Part shown: in pieces, positions 27,148 to 35,234 of the stretch
Numbering within the stretch: position 1 is the stretch's first letter
Layout of the letters: each line of letters begins with the position of its first letter
Assembly: GCA_913063125.1 (NCBI GenBank)
Contig: CAJXZM010000028.1
Span: forward strand, 1 to 44,731
Source of the DNA: an uncultured Gammaproteobacteria bacterium
Lineage (GTDB): Bacteria; Pseudomonadota; Gammaproteobacteria; Pseudomonadales; Ketobacteraceae
Direction: 5' to 3'
DNA length: 44,731 nucleotides
Position numbers and translations under genes: made by a program
Notes under the pieces: model-generated
What the model was told of the DNA's origin: nothing
What the model saw: the letters and a program-made list of their open reading frames with translations, nothing else
Databases searched by the model: none

Positions 27148-28314
27148 ATGAACTTACACGAGTACCAAGCAAAGCAACTATTTGCCCAGTACGGTTTACC
27201 CGTATCTGAAGGCGTAGCTGCAAAGACGCCTAAAGAGGCTGCTGCGGCCGCTGATACAATCGGCGGAGATAAATGGGTTGTTAAAGCCCAGGTTCACGCA
27301 GGTGGACGAGGCAAGGCCGGTGGCGTAAAGCTAGTATCGTCCAAAGACGAAATTATTGCGTTTGCTAAGGCACAACTAGGTACTAACTTAGTAACCTACC
27401 AGACGGATGAAAAAGGTCAGCCAGTTAATATTATCTTGGTTGAGACGTGTACTGATATTGCTCAAGAGCTTTATTTGGGTGCCGTTGTTGATCGAGCAAG
27501 TCGTCGCATCACTTTTATGGCATCTACTGAAGGTGGTGTTGACATTGAAACTGTTGCTGAAAACACGCCTGAAAAGATCTTAAAAGCAGAGATTGATCCG
27601 CTAGTGGGTGCTCAGCCATATCAAGCGCGCCAATTAGCTTACAAGCTGGGTTTAAACCCGACTCAAGTTAAGCAATTCACAAAAATCTTTTTAGGCCTAG
27701 CGGCTATGTTTGAAGATAAAGATTTTGCATTGCTAGAAATCAATCCACTTGTTATCACTGATGAAGGTAATTTACATTGTCTAGATGGCAAGATTGGTAT
27801 TGATGGTAGTGCTGTTTTACGTCACCCTGACCTTCAAGATATGTATGACCCTACACAAGAAGATGAGCGTGAGCGTTTAGCCGCAGAATGGGATCTTAAC
27901 TATGTAGCGTTGGATGGTAACATCGGTTGCATGGTAAATGGTGCTGGTCTTGCGATGGCAACGATGGATATTATCCAGCTTAAAGGTGGTAAGCCGGCTA
28001 ACTTCCTAGATGTTGGCGGCGGTGCGACAAAAGAGCGCGTTATCGAAGCGTTTAAAATCATCCTTTCTGACGAAAGCGTTGAAGCAGTTCTTGTTAATAT
28101 TTTTGGTGGAATCGTTCGTTGTGATTTGATTGCTGAAGGTATTATCGGCGCTGTTGAAGAAGTAGGTGTTAAGGTTCCGGTTGTTGTTCGTTTAGAAGGC
28201 AACAATGCAGAGCTTGGCGCGGAAGTTCTTCGTAAGAGCGGTTTGAACATTATTGCAGCTGAAGGTTTTAACGATGCTGCTGAAAAAGTTGTTGCATCAG
28301 TAGGGGGGGCATAA
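27148..28314 (+). CDS. sucC: Succinyl-CoA synthetase beta subunit
   Basis: A 388-residue protein of family length. An ATP-grasp domain begins [18 protein letters not shown]; nucleotide-binding features are [19 protein letters not shown] and LLEINPLVI, and the C-terminal CoA-ligase domain includes [13 protein letters not shown] and [10 protein letters not shown]. With SucD it converts succinyl-CoA to succinate with formation of a nucleoside triphosphate. The preceding 286 bases are non-coding and contain two hairpins. It is followed after two bases by sucD. Confidence 0.97.
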   Translation: MNLHEYQAKQLFAQYGLPVSEGVAAKTPKEAAAAADTIGGDKWVVKAQVHAGGRGKAGGVKLVSSKDEIIAFAKAQLGTNLVTYQTDEKGQPVNIILVETCTDIAQELYLGAVVDRASRRITFMASTEGGVDIETVAENTPEKILKAEIDPLVGAQPYQARQLAYKLGLNPTQVKQFTKIFLGLAAMFEDKDFALLEINPLVITDEGNLHCLDGKIGIDGSAVLRHPDLQDMYDPTQEDERERLAAEWDLNYVALDGNIGCMVNGAGLAMATMDIIQLKGGKPANFLDVGGGATKERVIEAFKIILSDESVEAVLVNIFGGIVRCDLIAEGIIGAVEEVGVKVPVVVRLEGNNAELGAEVLRKSGLNIIAAEGFNDAAEKVVASVGGA

Positions 28315-28316
28315 AT

Positions 28317-29189
28317 ATGAGCGTCCTAATTAATAAAGATACAAAAGTAATTTGCCAGGGTTTTACTGGAGCACAAGGTACTCTTCATAGTGAGCAAGCT
28401 ATTGAGTACGGTACAAAGATGGTTGGTGGTGTTACTCCTGGAAAAGGTGGAACAACTCACTTAGGGCTTCCAGTATTCAATACTGTTGCTGATGCTGTAG
28501 AAGCAACTGGCGCAGATGCATCTGTAATCTACGTGCCTGCCGCTTTTTGTAAGGATTCAATCATTGAAGCTGCGGATGCAGGTATTGAGCTGATTGTTTG
28601 TATTACTGAAGGTATTCCTGCAATCGATATGCTTTATGTTAAAGAGTATGTTGTTCGTAAGGGTGTTCGTCTTATTGGACCAAACTGCCCAGGTATCATT
28701 ACTCCTGGAGAGTGTAAGATCGGCATCATGCCTGGTCACATTCACCAAGTGGGCAAGGTCGGTATCGTTTCTCGTTCTGGGACATTGACTTATGAAGCTG
28801 TTCATCAAACAACGGCTTTAGGTTTTGGACAGAGTACTTGTATCGGTATTGGTGGTGATCCAATCCCAGGTACAACATTCATTGATGCATTGGAATTATT
28901 CCAAAATGATCCACAGACTGAAGCTATCATTATGGTAGGTGAGATCGGTGGTACTGCAGAAGATGAAGCTGCTGCCTACATTAAAGAGCATGTTACTAAG
29001 CCTATCGTATCTTACATTGCTGGTGTTACTGCACCTGCTGGTAAGCGTATGGGTCATGCCGGTGCAATTATTGCCGGTGGTAAGGGAACTGCTGCAGAGA
29101 AGTTTGCTGCATTAGAAGCTGCAGGTGTTAAGACTGTCGCTAACCCTTCTGAAATGGGTCTTGCTCTTAAGGAACTTACTGGTTGGTAA
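28317..29189 (+). CDS. sucD: Succinyl-CoA synthetase alpha subunit
   Basis: A 290-residue protein. The CoA-binding Rossmann domain shows [20 protein letters not shown] and GGVTPGKGG; the active-site His that is phosphorylated during the reaction lies in [16 protein letters not shown] near residue 245. Its start is two bases after the sucC stop, so the two subunits are made together. A strong terminator follows. Confidence 0.97.
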   Translation: MSVLINKDTKVICQGFTGAQGTLHSEQAIEYGTKMVGGVTPGKGGTTHLGLPVFNTVADAVEATGADASVIYVPAAFCKDSIIEAADAGIELIVCITEGIPAIDMLYVKEYVVRKGVRLIGPNCPGIITPGECKIGIMPGHIHQVGKVGIVSRSGTLTYEAVHQTTALGFGQSTCIGIGGDPIPGTTFIDALELFQNDPQTEAIIMVGEIGGTAEDEAAAYIKEHVTKPIVSYIAGVTAPAGKRMGHAGAIIAGGKGTAAEKFAALEAAGVKTVANPSEMGLALKELTGW

Positions 29190-29213
29190 GTTTTGATGTT
29201 GTTTTAGAGTAAT

Positions 29214-29252
29214 AAAAAAGGTGTATCAAGTTATCTTGATACACCTTTTTTT
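29214..29252. terminator. Bidirectional terminator between sucD and the GGDEF-EAL gene
   Basis: GGTGTATCAAG (29220-29230) and CTTGATACACC (29235-29245) form an 11-bp stem with a TTAT loop, preceded by six A and followed by seven T. It ends the suc operon on the + strand and, through the A-run, the opposite-strand gene that stops at 29260. Confidence 0.92.
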
Positions 29253-29259
29253 ATGTGGT

Positions 29260-31641
29260 TTATGCGTGCTTTTTGGTAGATAAAAGTTGAGCGATTGGCG
29301 TTGGCTTTCCAAAATAGTAGCCCTGAATATAGTCGCATTTGTTGCGTTTGAGAAAATCTAATTGATCTTTGTCTTCAACGCCTTCAGCGACGACCTTTAG
29401 CCCTAGCTTGTGTGCCATTGCAATTACCGCGGCGGTAATTTCCATATCATCTTTGTCGTGTGGAATGTCCATTATAAAGGAACGGTCTACTTTTAGTATT
29501 TGAATGGGCAGGCGTTTCAAGTAACTTAATGATGAGTAGCCAGTCCCAAAATCATCAATGGCAAGAAATGTCCCTAGTTCTTTGAGTTCGGTTAGTGTGG
29601 AGATGGCGCTCTCAACATTGTCCATTATCAAGCTTTCTGTTATTTCTAGTTCAAGGTTTGCGGGGTTTATTTTTCGGCTTTCAACCATGTCTTTTATGTA
29701 TTGAACAAGGTTAGGTGCATGAAACTGTCTTGCTGATAGGTTGATTGCAATATGTCCATCTTTGGGTATTAATCCAAAGTTAATGAAGCGTTCAATATTC
29801 TCACAGGCATTTTTTATTACCCATTCGCCGATTGGGATTATTTGTCCAGTTTCCTCCGCAATAGAAATAAAATCATTGGGTGGAACTACACCTCGTGTTG
29901 GATGGTTCCAGCGTATTAGGGCCTCAAAGCCAAAAACCTGTTGTGTGTCCAGTTTAACTTTAGGTTGGTAATAAAGTTCAAATTCGTCGTTTTGTAAGGC
30001 TAAACGCAATTCGCTTTCAATTTTCAATTGACGTTGGATGGCGATGTTCATTTCAGCAGAGAAAAACTGATAGTTGTCCCGCCCAGCTTCTTTTGCACGG
30101 TACATCGCAAGGTCTGCATTTTTCATTAATATATTGGCATCATCATTCTTTTCAGGACCGATCGTTATTCCTATGCTGGAACTTATAATGATTTCCTGGC
30201 CAGTAAGACGGATGGGAACTTTGAGGACGTCGAGTACTTTCTTTGCAATGGTATCTACTTGTTGTTGATGGTTTATTTCCGGTATTAGAATGGTGAACTC
30301 ATCCCCGCCGAGTCGAGCCACTGTATCGCTTGGGCGCGTGCAAAAGCGTAGGCGGTGCGCAATGGCGCGTAATAACTCATCCCCTTGATCGTGTCCGAGG
30401 GTGTCGTTAATTCGTTTGAAATGATCGATGTCTAAAAATAGAATGGCGAGTTGTTTATTGGAGCGTTGGGATTGTTTTATTGCTTTCTCAAGCCGATTTC
30501 TAAATAAATGACGATTAGATAGCTTTGTTAATGGATCATAGAGTGCCATTTGTTCGAGCTGTCGTTGAGCTGATTTTAGCTCTGACATATCGGATATGCT
30601 GCCAAGAAACCCTGACGGTTTATTATTTATAACAAGTAATTTTGCATGACTTAAAACTGTTGTTGTTTCACCGTTATCTTTTAGGAGTCGGTATTCCATT
30701 TTGAATTCTTGTTCTGCTTTAACGCTTTCTTTCCAACGGCTTAATACATGAAATCGCTCTTCTGGGTGCAGTGCTTTTATCCATACGTTGAACGTGATGT
30801 CAACATCAAAAATGCCGGTTATTTCTCGCCACCGGTCATTTACATAAATATGGTTGCCGTCGATATCCGTTTGAAATACACCTACGGGGGAGGCGGTCGT
30901 CAGCGTCCGAAAGCGCTCCTCGCTTGACAGTAATGCTGAGTTGTCTTTTTCTATTTTGTTAAGCATGTCATTAAATGAGTCAACCAAGTCGCCGAGCTCA
31001 TCGTCTGATAGCTTCTCAGCCCTGTGTGAGTAGTTATTGTCTAGGCGGACTTTGTTAGCGGTTTCTTGTAACTTCCTTAGAGGGGTGGTGATAAACGTTT
31101 GAAGGCGGATGGCGAGGGCATACGCAATGATCAGGGATAGTGTGGATATAAGGCTGATAATGATGAGGTTTAGTGCAAGATGAGAGCGTAAAAGAGTGAC
31201 GTCTGAACCAAGTTGTAATGTGCCTATTGGGAGTTTTTTTGCCAGTATAGATTGGGTTAATTGGATCATCTTTTTGGTTTTATTAAGGCCAATTGTGCTT
31301 GGGGTATCGGGGCATTGGTTACTGATGTCATTATCTTTACTGTATTGAGCGAAAAGGTGGTTCTTTTTATCGAATAAGCAGCCCATTAGGATTGATGAAT
31401 CCGCACTAAGGGAGGATAGGTTCGTTATCGCGGACCGTTTGTCGTTAGTGCTTAGGGCTTGGGTGAGGTTGATGGTGAGTAATTTACTAGTGAAATAAAG
31501 TTTTTCTTCGGCATGTTTTTTGCTGTTTTCTTGTCCGTGCAATATGTTGAATGTAGATGAAATAAATAGCGCAATTAAGCTGCAAGTACTTGCAACTAAT
31601 ATGGTTTTCTCCCTAAGTGATAGCTTGCTCGCCCACTTCAT
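29260..31641 (-). CDS. Membrane diguanylate cyclase/phosphodiesterase (HAMP-PAS-GGDEF-EAL)
   Basis: Start chosen at MKWASKLSLREKTILV (ATG at 31641), giving 793 residues; an in-frame TTG at 31737 would add a polar stretch before the first helix and is unlikely. The order is: membrane helix 1, about 110 periplasmic residues, helix 2 (LIIISLISTLSLIIAYALAI), HAMP, PAS (SPVGVFQTDIDGNHIYVNDRW), GGDEF with intact RLGGDEF, and EAL with intact FEALIRW, ELEITESLI, DDFGTGYSSL and VDRSFI. Both active sites look complete, so it could make or break cyclic-di-GMP. Upstream PAS and periplasmic parts suggest input from redox or envelope signals. Cyclic-di-GMP often controls pili and biofilm, but a link to the Tad locus here is inference only. 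Confidence 0.92.
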   Translation of the reverse strand: MKWASKLSLREKTILVASTCSLIALFISSTFNILHGQENSKKHAEEKLYFTSKLLTINLTQALSTNDKRSAITNLSSLSADSSILMGCLFDKKNHLFAQYSKDNDISNQCPDTPSTIGLNKTKKMIQLTQSILAKKLPIGTLQLGSDVTLLRSHLALNLIIISLISTLSLIIAYALAIRLQTFITTPLRKLQETANKVRLDNNYSHRAEKLSDDELGDLVDSFNDMLNKIEKDNSALLSSEERFRTLTTASPVGVFQTDIDGNHIYVNDRWREITGIFDVDITFNVWIKALHPEERFHVLSRWKESVKAEQEFKMEYRLLKDNGETTTVLSHAKLLVINNKPSGFLGSISDMSELKSAQRQLEQMALYDPLTKLSNRHLFRNRLEKAIKQSQRSNKQLAILFLDIDHFKRINDTLGHDQGDELLRAIAHRLRFCTRPSDTVARLGGDEFTILIPEINHQQQVDTIAKKVLDVLKVPIRLTGQEIIISSSIGITIGPEKNDDANILMKNADLAMYRAKEAGRDNYQFFSAEMNIAIQRQLKIESELRLALQNDEFELYYQPKVKLDTQQVFGFEALIRWNHPTRGVVPPNDFISIAEETGQIIPIGEWVIKNACENIERFINFGLIPKDGHIAINLSARQFHAPNLVQYIKDMVESRKINPANLELEITESLIMDNVESAISTLTELKELGTFLAIDDFGTGYSSLSYLKRLPIQILKVDRSFIMDIPHDKDDMEITAAVIAMAHKLGLKVVAEGVEDKDQLDFLKRNKCDYIQGYYFGKPTPIAQLLSTKKHA

Positions 31642-31806
31642 AATAGGGCGATTTCCTGCATTTTTAGCATAGGCGAGAGCATTAGGATATGGGTGGTTGG
31701 CTAAGGAAGCATTATGCTGTGATAACGCTACGTACAATCCTTTAAATATAGCTGAAATATACGTCTTTTCTATATTTCTGTTAGCCCTTTGTCAAAGCGT
31801 CTCTTT

Positions 31807-32538
31807 TTAGGAGGGTTCATATTCTGTTGGTTTTATACGGTGTACATTTTTGTTGAAATTCATAACCAACGAACGTTTTTCATAGACACCGTCAATCATA
31901 CGACCATTCCAATGGTAGGAGAGGTGAGAGCTTTGCGTTGGTATAGTTGTTGCCGGAGGGCGCAATATAGCAAGGCATTCGCCCTTAGTGTGTCTTGCTG
32001 AGGGGTAGATGATGCCCCAGGCATTTTTATTTTTCTGTTCTCTTCCGAAGGATTGCGCTTCGGTGTATGAGCTCATGTCGGGTTGGGTTAGATTGAAATA
32101 TGAGGCACAACGGATGTCGATCATTGGTTTAGTCACTTTTCCGATATAAACCCTCATATCCAGTTCGCATGTTGCTTCTTGTGTCGCCTCTAGAAAGCGC
32201 TCGCGATGGAAAATGGTTTCACGTATGGCTGTTTCTAGGTCCCGGGCAGCATAATAAATGCCGAAGCTACCATCGGTGAACCTACTTGGGTAACCTGTAT
32301 GGGTGAATGCGGCCATCACTACTGATGCACCAGGTCCTGATATCCTGTCTTCTGCGGTAATTAGTTTAAGATTACCTACTTCTTCTTGGAGCCTCTCATT
32401 AGTAAGGCCTTCTAATTCAAAGGTTTCTTCCATTAGCTCGGGAGGGGTGAAGCGTTCGAAAAAATTAATGGGAGGCAGCTTAGAGGGGATGATTCGATAG
32501 TGATTACCATTTATGGCAGCTGTTTTTGGAGTGTTCAT
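31807..32538 (-). CDS. RES-domain toxin of a type II toxin-antitoxin pair
   Basis: A 243-residue protein with the RES family triad: Arg in HYRIIPS near residue 15, Glu in the ARDLETAIRETIFH helix, and Ser in IYPSARHTKG. Other family features are GSFGIYYAARDLETAI and the CASYFN-like segment. RES toxins characterised elsewhere act on NAD+ or as ADP-ribosyl transferases, arresting growth. It lies directly downstream of an Xre/DUF2384 antitoxin on the same strand, the standard order for this class (antitoxin first). The gap of 26 bases indicates one operon. Confidence 0.88.
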   Translation of the reverse strand: MNTPKTAAINGNHYRIIPSKLPPINFFERFTPPELMEETFELEGLTNERLQEEVGNLKLITAEDRISGPGASVVMAAFTHTGYPSRFTDGSFGIYYAARDLETAIRETIFHRERFLEATQEATCELDMRVYIGKVTKPMIDIRCASYFNLTQPDMSSYTEAQSFGREQKNKNAWGIIYPSARHTKGECLAILRPPATTIPTQSSHLSYHWNGRMIDGVYEKRSLVMNFNKNVHRIKPTEYEPS

Positions 32539-32564
32539 TATTATTTGATGCGCCTTATTATTAC

Positions 32565-33005
32565 CTACAGTCCTCGTTCTGCGTCCAAATATCGACGAAT
32601 GTCAGCGAGATCAATGACTCGGCCTTGAAGCATGGTTTCAAGGGCGCTTTTACCAGCAAATATCGATGCGGAATTACTTTTCTTGACCCATTCAGATGCC
32701 CGGCGGGTGTTAGGGAGCAAAATATTTAGTGCTTTATATATACCCATAACATAGGAGATGCGTTCAAGAGTGTCTTTAGTGAGTTTAGAAGGGCGCTCGC
32801 ATTTTCCTTCTGCAAACTCCTTCATTCGATAAAAACTGCTTTTCGAGGGGGTTCCTAGGATTGTCATTTGTTCTTTTGCTTGAAGGCCCCATTCTTTTGT
32901 GATACCAAAGAAGTTTAGGATTGCAGCGGCGTTTAATCTATCTTCTTTTGTGTTGAGATTTGATAGCGGGGTAGCGTTGGCGCTGTGCATGAGCTGCATC
33001 TCCAT
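32565..33005 (-). CDS. Xre/MbcA/ParS-type antitoxin (DUF2384)
   Basis: A 146-residue protein. The N-terminal half is a helical Xre-like DNA-binding region (AAAILNFFGITKEWGLQAKEQMTILG, then STFY-like SSFYRMKEF); the C-terminal half has the DUF2384 toxin-binding signature ERISYVMGIYKALNILLP, ASEWVKKSNS and a terminal LADIRRYLDAERG. It should neutralise the RES toxin and repress its own promoter. Start ATG 33005 is assumed; a GGAG lies just after it and would suit the internal ATG at 32990, so the true N-terminus may be five residues shorter. Confidence 0.88.
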   Translation of the reverse strand: MEMQLMHSANATPLSNLNTKEDRLNAAAILNFFGITKEWGLQAKEQMTILGTPSKSSFYRMKEFAEGKCERPSKLTKDTLERISYVMGIYKALNILLPNTRRASEWVKKSNSASIFAGKSALETMLQGRVIDLADIRRYLDAERGL

Positions 33006-33025
33006 AATATTGCGATGAATATCGT

Positions 33026-33036
33026 CTCATTATGAG
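33026..33036 (-). promoter_or_regulatory. Palindrome upstream of the antitoxin gene, possible autoregulatory operator
   Basis: CTCATTATGAG is a perfect inverted repeat with a single central base, 20 bases before the antitoxin ATG. On the minus strand it contains CATAAT, a good -10-like hexamer. A repressor bound here would block the promoter, as expected for autoregulated toxin-antitoxin operons. A second small palindrome, CGATGAATATCG, lies at 33013-33024. Confidence 0.4.
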
Positions 33037-33106
33037 GGTTCTTGGGAAAAAAACAAGATTAATTCCCTGCTGGGATGGGTGGGTGCGTGATTATCTAGAT
33101 GATCTA

Positions 33107-33211
33107 GTCAAATAAGATGTTTGATTTCAGAAATCGCAGCAAGTACATCCGTGTAGGCTTTCTTCGGTGTCCTTGTCTTAGAAATTTCTGAAATCAAACA
33201 TCTTATTTGAC
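33107..33211. repeat. 105-bp element with perfect 28-bp inverted repeats
   Basis: The outer arms at 33107-33134 (beginning GTCAAATAAGATG) and 33184-33211 (ending CATCTTATTTGAC) are exact reverse complements over 28 bp around a 49-base spacer. The spacer itself holds a small TACA/TGTA stem. It sits between the aldehyde dehydrogenase stop (33248) and the antitoxin promoter. It contains no ORF. The size and perfect terminal repeats suggest a miniature transposable or repetitive intergenic element; an alternative is a terminator of the cassette upstream on the minus strand. Confidence 0.6.
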
Positions 33212-33247
33212 GCTATTAGCAACGTGTAGAAAATCGCTGGATAGTGT

Positions 33248-34810
33248 TTAACGAGGCTTTTTAGCTACAGACTCCAACTTCATGCCAATAATGGCTAACT
33301 TTAGGAGTTTGATGGGGCTACGAGTAAAGAGGGCGTTAATTAAGTCGACAAATAAATTATACTTTTTCTGGGTGTATGGGTACCAATTTGGTTCGATAAT
33401 ACTGCTGTCCTTGTCTACAAGGATTGATTTGCTGCGAGTGTACCCTAGCAAACCTTCTTCACCTTTTTGACGGCCAAAACCACTGTCTTTACAGCCACCA
33501 AAGGGTAGGTTTGGGTTACCTTCTGTCAGCATTACATTGTTAATCGATACGGCCCCACACTCAAGCTGCCTTGCTACGCGATCAGCACGTTGTAAATCTT
33601 TACTCCATACGGATGCAGAGAGTCCAAAATTGGTGTTGTTTGAAACTTGGATGACTTCTTCTTCACTAGAAAATCTGAAGATAGGAAGTAGTGGGCCGAA
33701 TGTCTCTTCACTAACAACTTCCATTGAATCATCTAGGTTCGTTAGGACTGTCGGCATGAAAAACATTTCATTCTCATGAAGTATTTCACCGCCGGTAAGA
33801 ATTTTTGCACCCTTTGCTTTGGCATCTTCGACATGTTTGCGAGAAATATCAAGTTGGAAGTCAACGGTCATACCTCCAATGTCTGCGTTCCCGGAGTCAC
33901 CTGAGTTCAGTACTAATTTGTTGACTTCTGTAGTGATTCTTTCAACAAACTCGTCATAAATATTGTCCTGAATATAGATGCGCTCTACGGAGCTGCATGA
34001 TTGGCCTGCATTGGTGAGGGCACCCCAAATTACACCGGCAACAACTCTGTCTAAATTCACGTCGTCAAATACGATGGCCTGATCTTTTCCACCAAGCTCA
34101 ATATCAACGGGGATTAGTTTTTCTGCTGCTTGAGCAAGAATGCGCTTACCGGTTCTTGCGCTGCCAGTGAAAAATATTTTGGCGGGGCGTTGATCGATAA
34201 GTCGTTGTGCGGTAATGCCTGTGCCATAGGTAACAAAGACACTTTGTTCCAGCATTGGCGCAACAGCGAATATTTTTTCCATTAATCCTGTCATGGGAGT
34301 TACTTCAGATGGTTTAAACACCACGGTGTTGCCAGCTACGTAAGCAGATAATATGGAAGTAATTCCTATATGGAATGGATAATTCCAAGGGGCAATGATT
34401 AATACTGTGCCGAGAGCTTCTTGGTAAATTTTTGATGTTTTTCCCATTAACGTTATGGGTGTTGCGACCTTTTTATCTTTTAGTATTTTTGGCGCATTGT
34501 GAATCAGCCATTCGAAATTATCGAGCACACCCATTACTTCCGATACCATTGCATCAGTTCGGCTCTTTCGGGTTTCTTTACAAATGATGTCTGTTATTTC
34601 TTCTTTATGATCGCGAACATAGTCAATGAGTCGCTCAACATCTTCTAGTCGATTTTTTAGCGGTACTTTCTGAAGGCGCTGAAATGCTTTTCTCGCTGCG
34701 GTGTAGGTATCTTTAACCTGTTCCTCGCTGGTTTCGGTGATCTGATCAAGCGATATGCTGTCTGCTTTTACTGAATTGGCTTTTTTAGCTTTTGTTGTAT
34801 TTGTGCTCAT
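33248..34810 (-). CDS. NAD(P)-dependent aldehyde dehydrogenase
   Basis: Start set at MSTNTTKAKKANS (ATG 34810, with AAGGAT eight bases upstream), giving 520 residues. The nucleotide and catalytic motifs are present: IAPWNYPFHIGI, VVFKPSEVTPMTG, the Glu in ELGGKDQAIVFDD, the catalytic Cys in NAGQSCSSVERIY, and the closing NLPFGGCKDSGFGRQKGEEGLLGYT. The N-terminus carries a Lys/Ser/Thr-rich tail and the last 40 residues are amphipathic and basic (LLKLAIIGMKLE), suggesting membrane association. It probably oxidises the aldehyde formed by the adjacent GMC oxidoreductase. It resembles coniferyl or long-chain aldehyde dehydrogenases; substrate is unknown. Confidence 0.9.
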   Translation of the reverse strand: MSTNTTKAKKANSVKADSISLDQITETSEEQVKDTYTAARKAFQRLQKVPLKNRLEDVERLIDYVRDHKEEITDIICKETRKSRTDAMVSEVMGVLDNFEWLIHNAPKILKDKKVATPITLMGKTSKIYQEALGTVLIIAPWNYPFHIGITSILSAYVAGNTVVFKPSEVTPMTGLMEKIFAVAPMLEQSVFVTYGTGITAQRLIDQRPAKIFFTGSARTGKRILAQAAEKLIPVDIELGGKDQAIVFDDVNLDRVVAGVIWGALTNAGQSCSSVERIYIQDNIYDEFVERITTEVNKLVLNSGDSGNADIGGMTVDFQLDISRKHVEDAKAKGAKILTGGEILHENEMFFMPTVLTNLDDSMEVVSEETFGPLLPIFRFSSEEEVIQVSNNTNFGLSASVWSKDLQRADRVARQLECGAVSINNVMLTEGNPNLPFGGCKDSGFGRQKGEEGLLGYTRSKSILVDKDSSIIEPNWYPYTQKKYNLFVDLINALFTRSPIKLLKLAIIGMKLESVAKKPR

Positions 34811-34814
34811 GACA

Positions 34815-35234
34815 TTATCCTTGCTGATCTGGTGTGCAGCTAACATTGTAATCAATTACATCGTGAACCATCGGGCCGGTGTAAGAAGATGACGTTTGGT
34901 TTGAGTAATACAGGCTGAAGACGACACCCCGAAGGCTAATGTTGAGCATTCTAAAAGGTGGAGCGATAAGTTTTGGCATGGATTCTGCGTTAACTGCCAA
35001 CCATAGAATTAATGAGATAAGGGTTGATGGCATGTATCGGAATAAAAGTAATAAATATCCGAAGGCGGCGGTGTCATCAGCGTCAGCCGGAGCCATAACA
35101 TCGTCAATGTAGTCACGGCAGCCTGTATCTGAAAATGAAGGGAATGCACCGTTGCGAGGAACAATTAGATCACCTAGTTTATTGAGACCTTTTAATTGTG
35201 CTTCTGAATAAAACTCCGAGGCTCCAAGTTTCAC
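34815..35234 (-). CDS. Small GMC partner, gluconate dehydrogenase subunit 3-like
   Basis: A 139-residue protein. The N-terminal pattern LKGLNKLGDLIVPRNGAFPSFSDTGCRDYIDDVM resembles that of the small subunit of membrane gluconate/sorbitol dehydrogenases, which pairs with a GMC flavoprotein. A hydrophobic stretch (STLISLILWLAV) near residue 70 could contact the membrane. Its ATG overlaps the GMC stop by four bases (ATGA), strong evidence of coupled expression. No Tat or Sec signal is obvious, unlike classical small subunits. The call as a partner protein rests mainly on context. Confidence 0.65.
   Translation of the reverse strand: MKLGASEFYSEAQLKGLNKLGDLIVPRNGAFPSFSDTGCRDYIDDVMAPADADDTAAFGYLLLLFRYMPSTLISLILWLAVNAESMPKLIAPPFRMLNISLRGVVFSLYYSNQTSSSYTGPMVHDVIDYNVSCTPDQQG

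Noticed and set aside
31642..31737. TTG-initiated extension of the GGDEF-EAL protein
   Set aside because: It would place about 32 polar residues before the first membrane helix; the ATG at 31641 gives a standard basic start followed by the helix.
33107..33211. Insertion sequence with transposase
   Set aside because: No transposase-like ORF lies in or next to the inverted repeats, so it is listed only as a repeat element.
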